Assembly (NCBI RefSeq): GCF_000292525.1
Contig: NZ_AEYF01000015.1
Coordinates: forward strand, 1-64,000
Source: Rhizobium sp. CCGE 510
GTDB lineage: Bacteria > Pseudomonadota > Alphaproteobacteria > Rhizobiales > Rhizobiaceae
Reading direction: 5' to 3'
Length of the DNA: 64,000 nucleotides
Position numbers and translations under genes: made by a program
Part shown: in pieces, positions 1 through 9,008 of the stretch
Layout: each line of letters begins with the position of its first letter
Numbering within the stretch: the stretch's first letter is position 1
The notes under the pieces: generated by a model
Database searches by the model: none
The model's input: only the letters and a program-made list of their open reading frames with translations
What the model was told of the DNA's origin: nothing

Positions 1-89
1 ATTGCCGGCCTCCACACCAGCAATGACCTTGAATCACAAAATCAAAGGCAAGGGAATCTCCGCACGATTCCGATTAGCGCTGACAGACT

Positions 90-962
90 CTAGCCCCGGT
101 CGATATGGACCCGCATGCGTCCGGCCAGATCCTGGATATACTGCCAGGCGACACGGCCGGAGCGGGCGCCCCGCGTCGTAGCCCATTCCAGCGCTTCGGC
201 ATGCATCTTGTCGCGTTCGAGCCGGAGCTTGAAGTGATCGGCATAGCCGTCGATCATGCCGAGATAGTCTTCCTGGCTGCATTTGTGGAAGCCGAGCCAC
301 AGGCCGAAGCGGTCGGACAGCGAAACCTTTTCCTCGACCGCCTCCGACGGATTGATCGCCGTCGACTGCTCGTTTTCCATCATGTGGCGCGGCAGCAGAT
401 GGCGCCGGTTCGATGTGGCATAGAAGAGCACATTGTCCGGCCGTCCTTCGACGCCGCCGTCGAGTGCTGCCTTCAGCGATTTGTAGGCGGTGTCGTCATG
501 ATCGAAGGACAGATCGTCGCAGAAGACGATCACGCGGTACGGCGTGTCCTTCAACAGGTCGAGCAGATTGGGAAGGCTTGCGATATCCTCGCGATGGACT
601 TCGACCAGTTTCAGCGAAACACCGCTTTCGCGGCTGACATCCTCGTGCACGGCTTTGACCAGCGAGGATTTTCCCATGCCGCGTGCGCCCCATAGCAGCA
701 CATTGTTGGCGGCATAACCTTCGGCGAAACGCACCGTATTCTCATGCAGAATGTCGCGCACGTGATCGACGCCACGGATCAGCTTCAACGCCACCCGGTT
801 CGGCCTCTTTACAGGCTGCAGATGCTGGCGCGAAGGCGCCCAGACGAAACAGTCGGCAGCATCCCAGTCATTGACGGCAGGTGGCGGCCCGGCAAGACGC
901 TGGAGGGCATCGGCGAGCCGTTTCACTTCGGCAAGCAGGGCATTGTTGATTTCCTCGGTCAT
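90..962 (-). CDS. DUF815-family AAA+ ATPase
   Basis: Encodes a 290-aa P-loop ATPase of the DUF815 family, conserved in alphaproteobacteria and of unknown cellular role. A Walker A motif (GARGMGKSSLVKA) lies near residue 100 and a Walker B-like segment (VIVFCDDLSFD) near residue 150; the C-terminal part has the family's arginine-rich helix (ARSGRVAWQYI). The start at 962 is chosen because AGGAGG lies just upstream on the minus strand; an upstream in-frame ATG at 1022 lacks such a site. It is divergent from yajC-secDF, and in many rhizobia this ATPase lies beside yajC. Family assignment is firm; substrate is unknown. Confidence 0.9.
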   Translation of the reverse strand: MTEEINNALLAEVKRLADALQRLAGPPPAVNDWDAADCFVWAPSRQHLQPVKRPNRVALKLIRGVDHVRDILHENTVRFAEGYAANNVLLWGARGMGKSSLVKAVHEDVSRESGVSLKLVEVHREDIASLPNLLDLLKDTPYRVIVFCDDLSFDHDDTAYKSLKAALDGGVEGRPDNVLFYATSNRRHLLPRHMMENEQSTAINPSEAVEEKVSLSDRFGLWLGFHKCSQEDYLGMIDGYADHFKLRLERDKMHAEALEWATTRGARSGRVAWQYIQDLAGRMRVHIDRG

Positions 963-1166
963 CGCAGGCCTCCTGTTTTTCGCTGCGGCAATCCGCTTTG
1001 ATCTTTCGCTGCGGGGTAGCATGGCGTTTTGACGCCGGAAAGGTTATGAGGCAGCGGAATCGGTACTGTTTCCGGCTGTTTCTGTTGCATTCACCGAAGC
1101 CGTAACTATAGTCCGGCAACCTGAAAAAAGAGGCGGTGTTCCGCCGTGAAGCCTGAGGAGTTTAGC

Positions 1167-1514
1167 ATGTTCATCACCCCGGCATTCGCCCAGAGTGCGA
1201 CCGATACCGCAACCGGTTTCGGTGGCTCCGGTTTCGAAATGATCATCCTGTTCGTGCCGCTGATGGTGGTCTGGTACTTCCTGCTGATCCGGCCGCAGCG
1301 CGCGCAGGCAAAAAAGCGTGACGAAACCCTGAAGGCGATCCGTCGCGGCGACCAGGTCGTCACCGGTGGCGGTCTCGTCGGCAAGGTCACCAAAGTCGTC
1401 GACGACAAGGAAGTCGAAGTCGAGATTGCCGACGGTGTTCGCGTACGCATCGTCCGCAGCGGCATCTCCGAAGTGCGGGTCAAGGGTGAACCCGTCAAGG
1501 CCGACGCAGCGTAA
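1167..1514 (+). CDS. yajC: Sec translocon accessory protein YajC
   Basis: A 115-aa single-pass inner-membrane protein that joins SecDF in the holo-translocon and helps protein export. The one membrane helix (about residues 20-42, MIILFVPLMVVWYFLLIRP) is followed by the characteristic cytoplasmic domain with GDQVVTGGGLVGKV. The start at 1167 follows GAGGAG; an in-frame GTG at 1146 would add seven residues upstream of the conserved N-terminus. secDF follows 42 bp downstream, the usual yajC-secD-secF order, so they are probably co-transcribed. Confidence 0.96.
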   Translation: MFITPAFAQSATDTATGFGGSGFEMIILFVPLMVVWYFLLIRPQRAQAKKRDETLKAIRRGDQVVTGGGLVGKVTKVVDDKEVEVEIADGVRVRIVRSGISEVRVKGEPVKADAA

Positions 1515-1556
1515 CGAGCGATAACTCAGCCGCCGGATCGGAAGATCGTCGAGAGA

Positions 1557-4097
1557 ATGTTGCATTTTTCCCGCTGGAAAACACTTCTGATTTGGCTGGC
1601 CGCGTTCGCGGCCATCGTCATCGCTGCGCCCAATTTGCTGAGCGAGGCGCAGCGTTCCTCTCTGCCGGGCTGGTTGCGGCATGACCGCGTGACGCTCGGT
1701 CTCGATCTGCAGGGCGGCTCGCATATCGTTCTGAAGGTCGAGCGTTCGGATGTCGTCAAGGACCGCCTGGAAGAGGTGGTGGCCAATGTGCGCAATGCGC
1801 TGCGTGGCGCCGGCATCCGCTATACCGGGCTGACCGGCAATGACCAGACCGTCACTGTCCGCATCACCGATCCGGCTGAGGCGCAGAAGGCGGTTGATCT
1901 CCTGAAGCCTTTGACGGCCGCCGCCGGCCGTTTAGGACCTGAAGTCGCGCTGCAGCAGGGCGAGGAGGGGCAGCTCTCGCTGCAGATTCCCGACGCCGGC
2001 ATCACCGCTGACGTCGCCTCCGCCCGGACTCGGTCGCTCGATATCGTAGCCCGTCGTATCGCGGGATTCGGCCATGCAAATTTCCTCGTTCACCCCGATG
2101 GCGCGGACCGGATCGTCGTGCAGGTGCTGGGATCCGTCGATGCGGAACGGCTGAAAAACCTGCTTAACCAGCCGGCCAAGCTTTCCTTTCATCTGATCGA
2201 TGCAAGCATGTCGGGGCAGGAGGCGCTGAACGGCCGTTGGCCGGCGACATCGCAAGTGCTCTATTCGCTTGATGACCCGCCGATCCCATATCTCGTCGAC
2301 CGCACGGCTTTCGTCTCCGGCAGCGATATGGTCGATATTGAGCCGGTCGTCGATCCGCAGACGCAGGATACCTCGATTACCTACCGCCTCGATGCAGAAG
2401 GCACGCAGCGGCTGGCTGAGGTAACGGGGCAGAATATCGGCAAACACCTTGCCATCGTTTTCGACGACCAGGTGATGTCGTCACCGGTCATCGATGCGGC
2501 GATCACCGGCGGTGAAGGCGCGATTTCGGCGAACTTCTCCGAGGATGGCGTCCGCGACCTTGCGATCATGCTGCGCGCCGGCGCCCTGCCGGCGACGCTG
2601 ACGAGCGTCGAGGAACGCAGCGTCAGCCCGAGATTCGGCGCTGATTCGATCTTCAGCGGCCTTGTTGCCGGCCTCGTCGCCGTCGTGCTGGTCGCAGCAC
2701 TGATGATCGCGCTTTACCGCATTCTCGGGGTCATCGCCGTTGTCTCGCTCTTTTTCAACCTGATTCTTATCGTCGCGGTGCTCAGCCTTGCCGGCGCGAC
2801 GCTCACCTTGCCCGGGATTGCCGGCATCGTGCTCATCGTCGGCATGGCGGTCGACTCGAACGTTCTGATCTACGAGCGCATCCGCGAAGAGGAGAAAACC
2901 ACCCATTCGTTTGCAGAGGCAGTGGGTCGCGGTTTCGCCCGCGCATTCGCAACGATCGTCGACGCAAATGTCACGATCTTCATCGCCGCCATCATCCTCT
3001 TTTTCCTCGGCAGCGAATCCATTCGCGGTTTCGCGGTGACGCTGGCGGTCGGCATCCTGACGACCGTCTTCACAGCCTTCACGCTGACGCGCTCGATCGT
3101 CGCCGGCTGGCTGAAAGGCCGCCATCTCCGGCATCTGCCGAAGAGCGTTCTGACCGATCTTTTCGAACACGCCAATATCCGTTTCATGGGCATCCGCCGC
3201 TATGTCTTTACGGCGTCAGCGGTCATCTCGCTGATTGCCATGGCCGCCTTTGCCACCGCCGGCCTGCGTCTCGGCATCGATTTTAGCGGTGGCTCGCTCA
3301 TCGAAGTGACGGCGAAGCAGGGCAATGCCGACCTCGCCGATCTTCAATCACGCCTCAACGATCTCAATCTAGGCGAGGTGCGTGTGGAGCGTACCGGCGG
3401 GCCGTCGAATGCGCGGATCAGCATCGCATCCCAAGGCGGCGGCGAAAATGCCGAACAATCTGCAGCGACGCTGGTGCGCGGCGAGCTCCAGGAAGATTAT
3501 GACTTTCGCCGCGTCGAGGTTGTCGGCCCCGCCATTTCCGGCGAATTGACGATGATGGCGACGCTCGGCGTGCTGGCAGCGCTTGCGGCGATCCTCATCT
3601 ATATCTGGATCCGCTTCGAATGGCAGTTCGCGGTCGGCGCCATCGTCGCAACGCTGCACGACGTCATCATCATGCTCGGGCTCTTCGTCCTTACCGGCAT
3701 AGAATTCAACCTGACCAGTATCGCAGCGGTGCTGACCATCGTCGGTTACTCCCTGAACGACACGGTCGTGGTCTATGACCGAATGCGCGAGAATCTGAAG
3801 CGGTACAGGAAGATGCCGCTGCCGATCCTGATCGATGCCTCGATCAATCAAACGCTGTCGCGCACCATTCTGACCGCCGCGACGACGCTGCTCGCCTTGC
3901 TCGCGCTCTATCTTTTCGGGGGCGATGTCATCCGCTCCTTCACCTTTATGATGCTCTTCGGGGTCGCTCTCGGCACCTTCTCTTCGATCTATATCGCGGC
4001 TCCCGTGTTGATCGTCTTTCGGCTCCGGCCGGAGGCTCCTGACGGGGAAGAGAGCAACAAGACGGATGTTGGTGTAAAATCCGGCACGGTGGTTTGA
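1557..4097 (+). CDS. secDF: Fused protein translocase subunit SecDF
   Basis: An 846-aa natural fusion of SecD and SecF, the RND-type proton-driven subunits that pull preproteins across the inner membrane after SecA/SecYEG. The SecD half (about 1-520) has an N-terminal membrane helix, the LGLDLQGGSHIVLKV motif, a large periplasmic domain and a membrane bundle containing AGIVLIVGMAVDSNVLIYER. The SecF half begins near residue 545 and has LGIDFSGGSLIEV and GYSLNDTVVVYDR. The fusion is common in alphaproteobacteria. It follows yajC and is closely followed by two small-spacing genes, suggesting one operon through 5348. Confidence 0.97.
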   Translation: MLHFSRWKTLLIWLAAFAAIVIAAPNLLSEAQRSSLPGWLRHDRVTLGLDLQGGSHIVLKVERSDVVKDRLEEVVANVRNALRGAGIRYTGLTGNDQTVTVRITDPAEAQKAVDLLKPLTAAAGRLGPEVALQQGEEGQLSLQIPDAGITADVASARTRSLDIVARRIAGFGHANFLVHPDGADRIVVQVLGSVDAERLKNLLNQPAKLSFHLIDASMSGQEALNGRWPATSQVLYSLDDPPIPYLVDRTAFVSGSDMVDIEPVVDPQTQDTSITYRLDAEGTQRLAEVTGQNIGKHLAIVFDDQVMSSPVIDAAITGGEGAISANFSEDGVRDLAIMLRAGALPATLTSVEERSVSPRFGADSIFSGLVAGLVAVVLVAALMIALYRILGVIAVVSLFFNLILIVAVLSLAGATLTLPGIAGIVLIVGMAVDSNVLIYERIREEEKTTHSFAEAVGRGFARAFATIVDANVTIFIAAIILFFLGSESIRGFAVTLAVGILTTVFTAFTLTRSIVAGWLKGRHLRHLPKSVLTDLFEHANIRFMGIRRYVFTASAVISLIAMAAFATAGLRLGIDFSGGSLIEVTAKQGNADLADLQSRLNDLNLGEVRVERTGGPSNARISIASQGGGENAEQSAATLVRGELQEDYDFRRVEVVGPAISGELTMMATLGVLAALAAILIYIWIRFEWQFAVGAIVATLHDVIIMLGLFVLTGIEFNLTSIAAVLTIVGYSLNDTVVVYDRMRENLKRYRKMPLPILIDASINQTLSRTILTAATTLLALLALYLFGGDVIRSFTFMMLFGVALGTFSSIYIAAPVLIVFRLRPEAPDGEESNKTDVGVKSGTVV

Positions 4098-4101
4098 AAA
4101 C

Positions 4102-4488
4102 ATGGCAAAAGGCATAGAAATCCGCGCCGCGCATTTCCCTGGACGCGCGGCGATCGATGCATACGGCAATGGCGGCTTCCGCTTTGCCGATATGTCGCAT
4201 CGCGGCTCGATCCTTTGCCTTCCCTCCGGCATTCACGGCTGGGACATGGACATGTCGAAATCGCTGTCACCTGAAAATTTCCGGCGTGTGCTTGATGAGG
4301 CGGATGATATCGAGGTTCTGCTTGTTGGCACCGGAACCGAGCTTCGCCGTCTGCCCGAGGAATTAAAACTGGCGCTGAAAGCGCGTGGCATCTCCTCCGA
4401 TCCGATGAGCACGGGTGCAGCGGTACGCACCTTCAATATCATGCTCGCCGAGCAGCGCGCCGTCGCTGCGGCATTGATCGCGGTCTGA
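4102..4488 (+). CDS. Mth938-like domain protein (DUF498)
   Basis: A 128-aa protein with the Mth938/NDUFAF3-like fold (DUF498). In mitochondria the relative NDUFAF3 assists complex I assembly; the bacterial role is not established. The typical core is visible as ILCLPSGIHGWDM, EVLLVGTGTELRRLP and the C-terminal GISSDPMSTGAAVRTFNIM. It starts only 4 bp after secDF and ends 2 bp before the squalene/phytoene synthase-like gene. The pairing with a relative of NDUFAF6 (next gene) is notable, since both eukaryotic proteins are complex I assembly factors. Confidence 0.9.
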   Translation: MAKGIEIRAAHFPGRAAIDAYGNGGFRFADMSHRGSILCLPSGIHGWDMDMSKSLSPENFRRVLDEADDIEVLLVGTGTELRRLPEELKLALKARGISSDPMSTGAAVRTFNIMLAEQRAVAAALIAV

Positions 4489-4490
4489 CG

Positions 4491-5348
4491 ATGGCTGAAG
4501 CCAACAATGCGACGAACCAGGAGATCTGCCTGGCGATGTTGCGTGACAGCGACCGCGACCGTTATCTTGCCTGTCTGCTGTCGCCGGAGGAAAAACGCGG
4601 CGCGCTTGCAGCGCTTTATGCCTTCAATGCCGAGCTTGCCCGCATCCGTGATCTCGTGCACGAGCCTTTGCCCGGCGAGGTGCGGCTGCAATATTGGCGG
4701 GATCTGCTGGAAGGCAGCGCACACGGGTCGACCGCAGCCAATCCCGTCGCTTCAGCACTAATGACGACGATCGAAACCCATCGTCTGCCGCGCAAGACGC
4801 TGATCGACATGATCGAGGCCCGCACCTTCGATCTCTATGACGATCCGATGGAAACGCGTCTCTCGCTCGAAGGTTATGCCGGCGAGACGGCATCAGCGCT
4901 AATTCAGCTTGCGAGCCTGGTGCTTTCGCCTGAGGAGGCCGCACCATCGGCGAATGCCGCCGGCCACGCCGGCGTCGCCCAGGCCGTCGCTGGCCTGTTG
5001 CTGCTGATGCCGCTGCATCGCCGCCGTGGCCAGGTCTATATTCCGCTGCAGATCCTATCGGCCACCGGGCTCGACCGCGATGCTTTCCTTGCCGGCGAAG
5101 ACAAGCCGCGCATTTCGGCCGCCATCGAGGCCTTTGCCGGCCTCGGCCGCGAACATCTGGAGAAGGCGAGGGCCGCAGGGCCGATTGCGCCGGCGGTTTT
5201 TCCGGCCTTTCTGCCGGCGACGCTTGCCGAACCGGTCCTCGTCAATGTGCAGAAACGCGGCGCTTTGATATTTGACCGGCCGCTGCAGTCGCCGCAATGG
5301 CGACGTCAGTTGCGGATGGGGCTGGCCGCGGTGCGGCGCAAAATCTGA
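4491..5348 (+). CDS. Squalene/phytoene synthase-family protein (NDUFAF6-like)
   Basis: A 285-aa all-helical isoprenoid-synthase-fold protein. The N-terminal half has RYLACLLSPEEKRGALAALYAF and EVRLQYWRDLLEG. The Asp-rich DxxxD motifs of true phytoene synthases are only partly present (DLYDDPMETRLSLEGYAGETAS), as in the NDUFAF6 complex I assembly factors, so carotenoid or squalene synthesis is less likely than an assembly role. It follows the NDUFAF3-like gene by 2 bp, probably in the same operon. The assembly-factor reading is inference from family and context. Confidence 0.85.
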   Translation: MAEANNATNQEICLAMLRDSDRDRYLACLLSPEEKRGALAALYAFNAELARIRDLVHEPLPGEVRLQYWRDLLEGSAHGSTAANPVASALMTTIETHRLPRKTLIDMIEARTFDLYDDPMETRLSLEGYAGETASALIQLASLVLSPEEAAPSANAAGHAGVAQAVAGLLLLMPLHRRRGQVYIPLQILSATGLDRDAFLAGEDKPRISAAIEAFAGLGREHLEKARAAGPIAPAVFPAFLPATLAEPVLVNVQKRGALIFDRPLQSPQWRRQLRMGLAAVRRKI

Positions 5349-5419
5349 CATCGGTCAAATTCGCGCAAGTCTCGCACGTTATAAGGCCTGAACCGCTACC
5401 CATTGAACGGAGACTCGGC

Positions 5420-5887
5420 GTGGGCATTATCGTCTGGTGCGTTCTTTTCGCCATCGTCATCTTCTTTGCTTTTGTCGCAACGCGGATGGCTGCGCAGAAC
5501 AAGGAAGATGGCCTGCACGATACAGGCCTTGCCATTATCGAATTCGGCCGCGCTTTTCCGACCGAGGCGATCCGCCAGTTGCAGGCAACGGAAAACGGCC
5601 AGGCCATCTTCGTGCGCCTGCACGACAACAAAGCGGGCTTCATGCGCAACATGTCACGCCACTTCGCCTGCCACCTGATCCAGCCCGGCCGCGTGCGCGT
5701 CATCAGCTCACAAACGGGCAGGGGCCTGGTGATCGATTTCCTCGATGCACCCCATCACAACGGCGACTTCGAATTCGCGTCCGCTAAGGAGTCCGCGGAG
5801 GTGGCGCTCTGGCTGCTCGGCAATTATATCGCCGAGCCGGATAAGGGCCTGCCGTCAGGCGTTATTTCGGTGGCGAACAAGCAATAG
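5420..5887 (+). CDS. Membrane-anchored hypothetical protein
   Basis: A 155-aa protein with one N-terminal membrane helix (about residues 2-20) followed by a soluble domain containing IIEFGRAFPTEAIRQL and GFMRNMSRHFACHLI. I do not recognise a named family beyond rhizobial conserved hypothetical. The start is a GTG at 5420, 72 bp after the previous gene; it places the hydrophobic segment at the N-terminus, whereas an earlier in-frame ATG (5297) would overlap the upstream gene. Probably an inner-membrane protein facing the periplasm or cytoplasm; function unknown. Confidence 0.7.
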   Translation: MGIIVWCVLFAIVIFFAFVATRMAAQNKEDGLHDTGLAIIEFGRAFPTEAIRQLQATENGQAIFVRLHDNKAGFMRNMSRHFACHLIQPGRVRVISSQTGRGLVIDFLDAPHHNGDFEFASAKESAEVALWLLGNYIAEPDKGLPSGVISVANKQ

Positions 5888-5896
5888 AACTGCTGC

Positions 5897-5938
5897 TACA
5901 GCGCCGCGCGTCTGAAAAGACGCGCAAAGGACGCTGTA
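5897..5938. repeat. Palindromic intergenic repeat (rhizobial type)
   Basis: A nested palindrome: outer arms tacagcg / cgctgta and inner arms gcgcgtct / agacgcgc around gaaa. It lies between convergent genes and can serve as a bidirectional terminator. A related gcgcgtc/gacgcgc core recurs at 13321-13342. Such dispersed palindromes are frequent in Rhizobium genomes. Confidence 0.75.
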
Positions 5939-5986
5939 ACACTCTGCTGCATAACTTTGCCCGTCAATCGAATCCGATTTAAGGGA

Positions 5987-7426
5987 TTATGCAGGGGCGC
6001 TTTCGGCAAATGGCGAAGTCTGGCCGAGCCAGTCGGCGCAGTCTGCAAGGGCGCGCCGTGCGATCAGCTGCCGTTTCATGATCGTCTTGTCCTTGCCGCG
6101 GAAACGCTTGACGCCCTCGGGTTTGACGATCGAACCCGGCTGGAGTTCCGGAAACAGCCCGAAATTGATGTTCATCGGCTGGAACGAGCGTTTGCCCGGT
6201 TCCTCGTCGGTGACGATATGCCCACCGGTGATATGACCGAGCAGCGAGCCGAGCGCCGTCGTTGCCGGCGGCAGTGAGATCGCCTCACCCTTGCGTTCGG
6301 CGGCGGCGAAACGGCCGGCCATCAGCCCGACGCTGGCGCTTTCCACATAACCTTCGCAGCCGGTGATCTGGCCGGCGAAACGCAGGCCGGGCCGTGATTT
6401 CAGCGTCAGTGACGGGTCGAGCAGGGTGGGGGAATTGATATAGGTATTCCGGTGAAGACCGCCGAGACGGGCAAATTCCGCATTTTCCAGGCCGGGAATC
6501 ATTCGGAAAATTTCCGCCTGCGCGCCATATTTCAGCTTCGTCTGGAAGCCGACCATGTTGTAAAGCGTGCCGAGCGCATTGTCTTGCCGTAGCTGAACGA
6601 CGGCATAGGCCTTGACCGTCGGGTTATGCGCGTTCGTCAGCCCCATCGGCTTCATCGGCCCGTGGCGCAGCGTCTCGCGGCCGCGTTCGGCCATCACTTC
6701 GATCGGCAGGCAGCCGTCGAAATAAGGCGTGCCTTCCCATTCTTTGAAACCGACCGTGTCGCCTGATATCAGCGCGTCGACGAAGGCATGGTACTGCGCC
6801 TCGTCCATCGGGCAGTTGATGTAATCCTTGCCGGTGCCGCCGGGGCCGACCTTATCGTAGCGCGACTGATACCAGCAGATATCCATGTCGATGCTCTCGC
6901 GGTACATGATCGGCGCGATGGCGTCGAAGAAGGCGAGCGAATCCTTACCGGTTTCCGCCTGGATGGCGCTTCCGAGCGACGGTGCCGTCAGCGGTCCGGT
7001 GGCGACGATGGCAAGATCCCAATCTCGTGGCGGCAGGCCGGTGACCTCTTCCCGCACGACCGTGATGAGCGGGTGGTCATGGATCGCCCTGGTCACCGCC
7101 TCGGAGAAGCCATCGCGATCGACGGCGAGCGCGCCACCGGCCGGAACCTGGTGCCGATCGGCAGTGGCCATGATCAGTGAGCCCGCCATGCGCATCTCCG
7201 CATGGATGACGCCGACGGCATTGCTGGTCGCATCGTCGGAGCGGAAGGAATTGGAGCAGACGAGTTCGGCAAGGCCGTCGGTTTTATGAGCATCGGTGCC
7301 GCGCACGCCGCGCATTTCATGCAGGATGACGGGAACGCCGGAGCTGGCGATCTGCCAGGCGGCTTCCGAACCGGCAAGCCCGCCGCCGACGACGTGGATG
7401 GGGGAATAGGAGGAGATCGTGTTCAT
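5987..7426 (-). CDS. trmFO: tRNA (m5U54) methyltransferase TrmFO
   Basis: A 479-aa folate/FAD-dependent enzyme that makes 5-methyluridine at position 54 in the T-loop of tRNA, using methylenetetrahydrofolate as carbon donor. The FAD-binding [11 protein letters not shown] lies at residues 14-24; [41 protein letters not shown] and [20 protein letters not shown] are all typical of TrmFO. Length matches the family. It is transcribed away from the DUF1127 gene region and convergent with the gene at 5420. Confidence 0.97.
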   Translation of the reverse strand: MNTISSYSPIHVVGGGLAGSEAAWQIASSGVPVILHEMRGVRGTDAHKTDGLAELVCSNSFRSDDATSNAVGVIHAEMRMAGSLIMATADRHQVPAGGALAVDRDGFSEAVTRAIHDHPLITVVREEVTGLPPRDWDLAIVATGPLTAPSLGSAIQAETGKDSLAFFDAIAPIMYRESIDMDICWYQSRYDKVGPGGTGKDYINCPMDEAQYHAFVDALISGDTVGFKEWEGTPYFDGCLPIEVMAERGRETLRHGPMKPMGLTNAHNPTVKAYAVVQLRQDNALGTLYNMVGFQTKLKYGAQAEIFRMIPGLENAEFARLGGLHRNTYINSPTLLDPSLTLKSRPGLRFAGQITGCEGYVESASVGLMAGRFAAAERKGEAISLPPATTALGSLLGHITGGHIVTDEEPGKRSFQPMNINFGLFPELQPGSIVKPEGVKRFRGKDKTIMKRQLIARRALADCADWLGQTSPFAESAPA

Positions 7427-7473
7427 TCCGGGCTGATATCATGTCGGCAGGTGCGATCCAACACCCCGGAATC

Positions 7474-7497
7474 AAAAACGGCGCCCTGCGGCGCCGT
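7474..7497 (-). terminator. Rho-independent terminator of the first DUF1127 gene
   Basis: Perfect stem acggcgcc / ggcgccgt with loop ctgc, followed on the minus strand by a run of five T. It lies 50 bp after the stop of the DUF1127 gene at 7547-7690. Confidence 0.85.
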
Positions 7498-7546
7498 CTT
7501 GGGAGCATCACGCTCGCTATGAGCCGCCGTTATAAACGGCCGGCTA

Positions 7547-7690
7547 TTAGCGGAACGAGCGGGACGCGATATTGCGGATGTCGTAGCGGCTGACGCCGAT
7601 GTCGGACAGGGTCTGGTTCGAAAGGCCGCCGAGTTCGTTGAGCGTACGACGATAGCTGAGCCAGCTTCTTGCAATGCGGATCGGGTTCAT
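7547..7690 (-). CDS. DUF1127 (YjiS-like) small protein 1
   Basis: A 47-aa arginine-rich protein starting MNPIRIARSWLSYRRTLNEL and carrying LSDIGVSRYDIRNIA, the DUF1127 signature. Such proteins are small, strongly expressed regulators in alphaproteobacteria; some influence RNA turnover and carbon/phosphate metabolism. It has its own terminator and an upstream promoter with a TATATA -10 box (7756-7761) and a conserved LysR-type-looking box at 7777-7797. A second DUF1127 gene lies 300 bp away on the same strand. Confidence 0.88.
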   Translation of the reverse strand: MNPIRIARSWLSYRRTLNELGGLSNQTLSDIGVSRYDIRNIASRSFR

Positions 7691-7776
7691 TGTCTTTATC
7701 CTCAAACATATGTCCGCTGGACGGCGGGATCGCCTGTCTCTCTGCGGTTGATATTTATATAGGCGAGAACCGTCCT

Positions 7777-7797
7777 ATTGTGCAGTGCAAATAAAAG
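7777..7797 (-). promoter_or_regulatory. Conserved promoter box, DUF1127 gene 1
   Basis: In the direction of the gene this reads TTTATTTGCACTGCACAA, centred about 27 bp upstream of the -10 box TATATA (7756-7761). Near-identical boxes occur in the same orientation before the sRNA (8781-8802) and the SnoaL-like gene (12710-12731). A weaker related copy, attgtgcaatgtaat, lies at 7812-7826, as expected of a paired LysR-type site. In Brucella and Agrobacterium the LysR regulator VtlR controls DUF1127 genes and sRNAs; assignment to VtlR/LsrB here is inference. Confidence 0.6.
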
Positions 7798-7916
7798 GCG
7801 TCTGCCATGCAATTGTGCAATGTAATGCTCGTCAATTAGGCGGTGAATATTTTTTGAGCGGGCTTACGACAGCGGTGAAACATGCAACCGGGGGGCAGCC
7901 GCATGCAGACAAACGA

Positions 7917-7946
7917 AAACGCCCGCTGTGGGTACAGCGGGCGTTT
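7917..7946 (-). terminator. Rho-independent terminator of the second DUF1127 gene
   Basis: Perfect 12-bp stem aaacgcccgctg / cagcgggcgttt with loop tgggta; the minus-strand product ends in a T-rich tail. It lies 45 bp downstream of the DUF1127 gene at 7991-8137. Confidence 0.85.
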
Positions 7947-7990
7947 CAATCGGGACGATCCTGCTTGGGAGGAGCAGCGGATCGCCTGGA

Positions 7991-8137
7991 TTAGCGGGAA
8001 GAAGCCTCACGGGCAACGCGATTGATGTCTGAACGGTCGATGCCGAGATCATGCAATTCGCGGTTGGTCATGCGGCCAAGTTCCGTGATCGTCTGACGAT
8101 ACTTGCGCCAGTTATTGAAAGAGCGAGAGAAGTTCAT
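7991..8137 (-). CDS. DUF1127 small protein 2
   Basis: A 48-aa protein starting MNFSRSFNNWRKYRQTITEL and ending in the DUF1127 pattern LHDLGIDRSDINRVAREA. It is a paralogue of the gene at 7547-7690, with the same length and layout, and has its own strong terminator. The upstream region has an AT-rich -10-like segment (8209-8214) but not the full conserved box found before paralogue 1, so the two copies may be differently regulated. Confidence 0.88.
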   Translation of the reverse strand: MNFSRSFNNWRKYRQTITELGRMTNRELHDLGIDRSDINRVAREASSR

Positions 8138-8566
8138 GTTAAGCCCCTTTCTGAGGGTTTCATCTGCCAGCAGCCACCGATCGGCGCTGACCTCTATTTG
8201 ATGACCGGAATATATGTTGCGGCGCGAAAGACTTAAACAGCCAAGTTTTCAGATCACCTATGCGATCTATGCAATGCTCCCCGGGTGTTTGACGCACGCT
8301 TGCCGCTTTTTGGTCAACGAATAGGCAGAATGGCCGTCGGGAAAGCGATCCGGTTTGGAGGATCGAACGGGTGCTATCGCTCAAAAACGCTGTTGCTTCC
8401 GGCGGTTCCGTCCATTTATCCGCTACAAAAAGGCGTTCCGCTCCGGATCGAAAGCTGCCCATCTGTCCGCGGCGTTGGCGGTTCGGTGTGACGACAGTGC
8501 GGCAGGACGGTGCTAAACGACGGAAATCGTCGGACCGCCAATGCCTTGATCCAGTTTTTGCTGAAC
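8138..8566. other. Gene-free interval upstream of DUF1127 gene 2
   Basis: About 430 bp without a supported gene; open frames here lack ribosome binding sites and family features. It should hold the promoter of DUF1127 gene 2 (AT-rich segment at 8209-8235) and a partial copy of the conserved box (tgcaatgc near 8270). Confidence 0.5.
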
Positions 8567-8757
8567 AAAAACGCCCGCCGGGGGAGGATCCGGCGGGCGC
8601 GTTATGGTGACCGGCAACTGGGAGGAGGAGTGTTGCCAGCCTATCGCAGCGCGCTGGGAGGAGGAGTGCGCGGCTACGAATATCGTCACGGACAAAACAA
8701 TCCGCGGGCGTCCGGCTAAGACCGGGCCGGGGTGCCATCCCCGTACTTGTATGGTTC
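8567..8757 (-). ncRNA. NfeR1/alpha-r14-like trans-acting sRNA with anti-Shine-Dalgarno loops
   Basis: The minus strand encodes three consecutive hairpins. Two have the same exposed loop containing CCTCCTCCC (complements of 8620-8628 and 8656-8664), closed by ggcaac/gttgcc and gcgc/gcgc stems. The third is a rho-independent terminator (8572-8581 with 8590-8599, T-tract at 8567-8571) whose loop is again CT-rich. Repeated CCUCCUCCC loops that mask ribosome binding sites define the alpha-r14 (NfeR1) family of rhizobial Hfq-independent sRNAs. The 5' end is uncertain: the usual family length suggests about 8690, whereas a TACTAT -10 box at 8763-8768 suggests about 8757. Confidence 0.8.
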
Positions 8758-8780
8758 GATAAATAGTATGACTAATGATT

Positions 8781-8802
8781 ATTTTGCAGTGCAATAAACT
8801 CA
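8781..8802 (-). promoter_or_regulatory. Conserved promoter box, sRNA
   Basis: In the direction of the sRNA this reads TGAGTTTATTGCACTGCAAAA, about 24 bp upstream of a TACTAT -10 box. It matches the boxes before DUF1127 gene 1 and the SnoaL-like gene in sequence, orientation and position. Confidence 0.6.
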
Positions 8803-9008
8803 TGAGTGATGTGCGATTATCGCATACCTCTCCGTCCATATACCTATATTAGCGCTTCTGAGGTTAGCGGCCGGTTAATGCTCCGTACAAGTTAGACCAG
8901 TGAGGAAGTTGTATATTTGCGCAAGAGCGTTTGCGAACACCCGTGCTGCGTCTATAACGGCGTGAGCCGTAGCGCCGTAGCCGGCGTTGCGGAAATGAGG
9001 GGTGGAGC

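Noticed and set aside
8160..8738. 192-codon minus-strand frame across the sRNA
   Set aside because: It runs through the sRNA hairpins and terminator and has no protein-family features.
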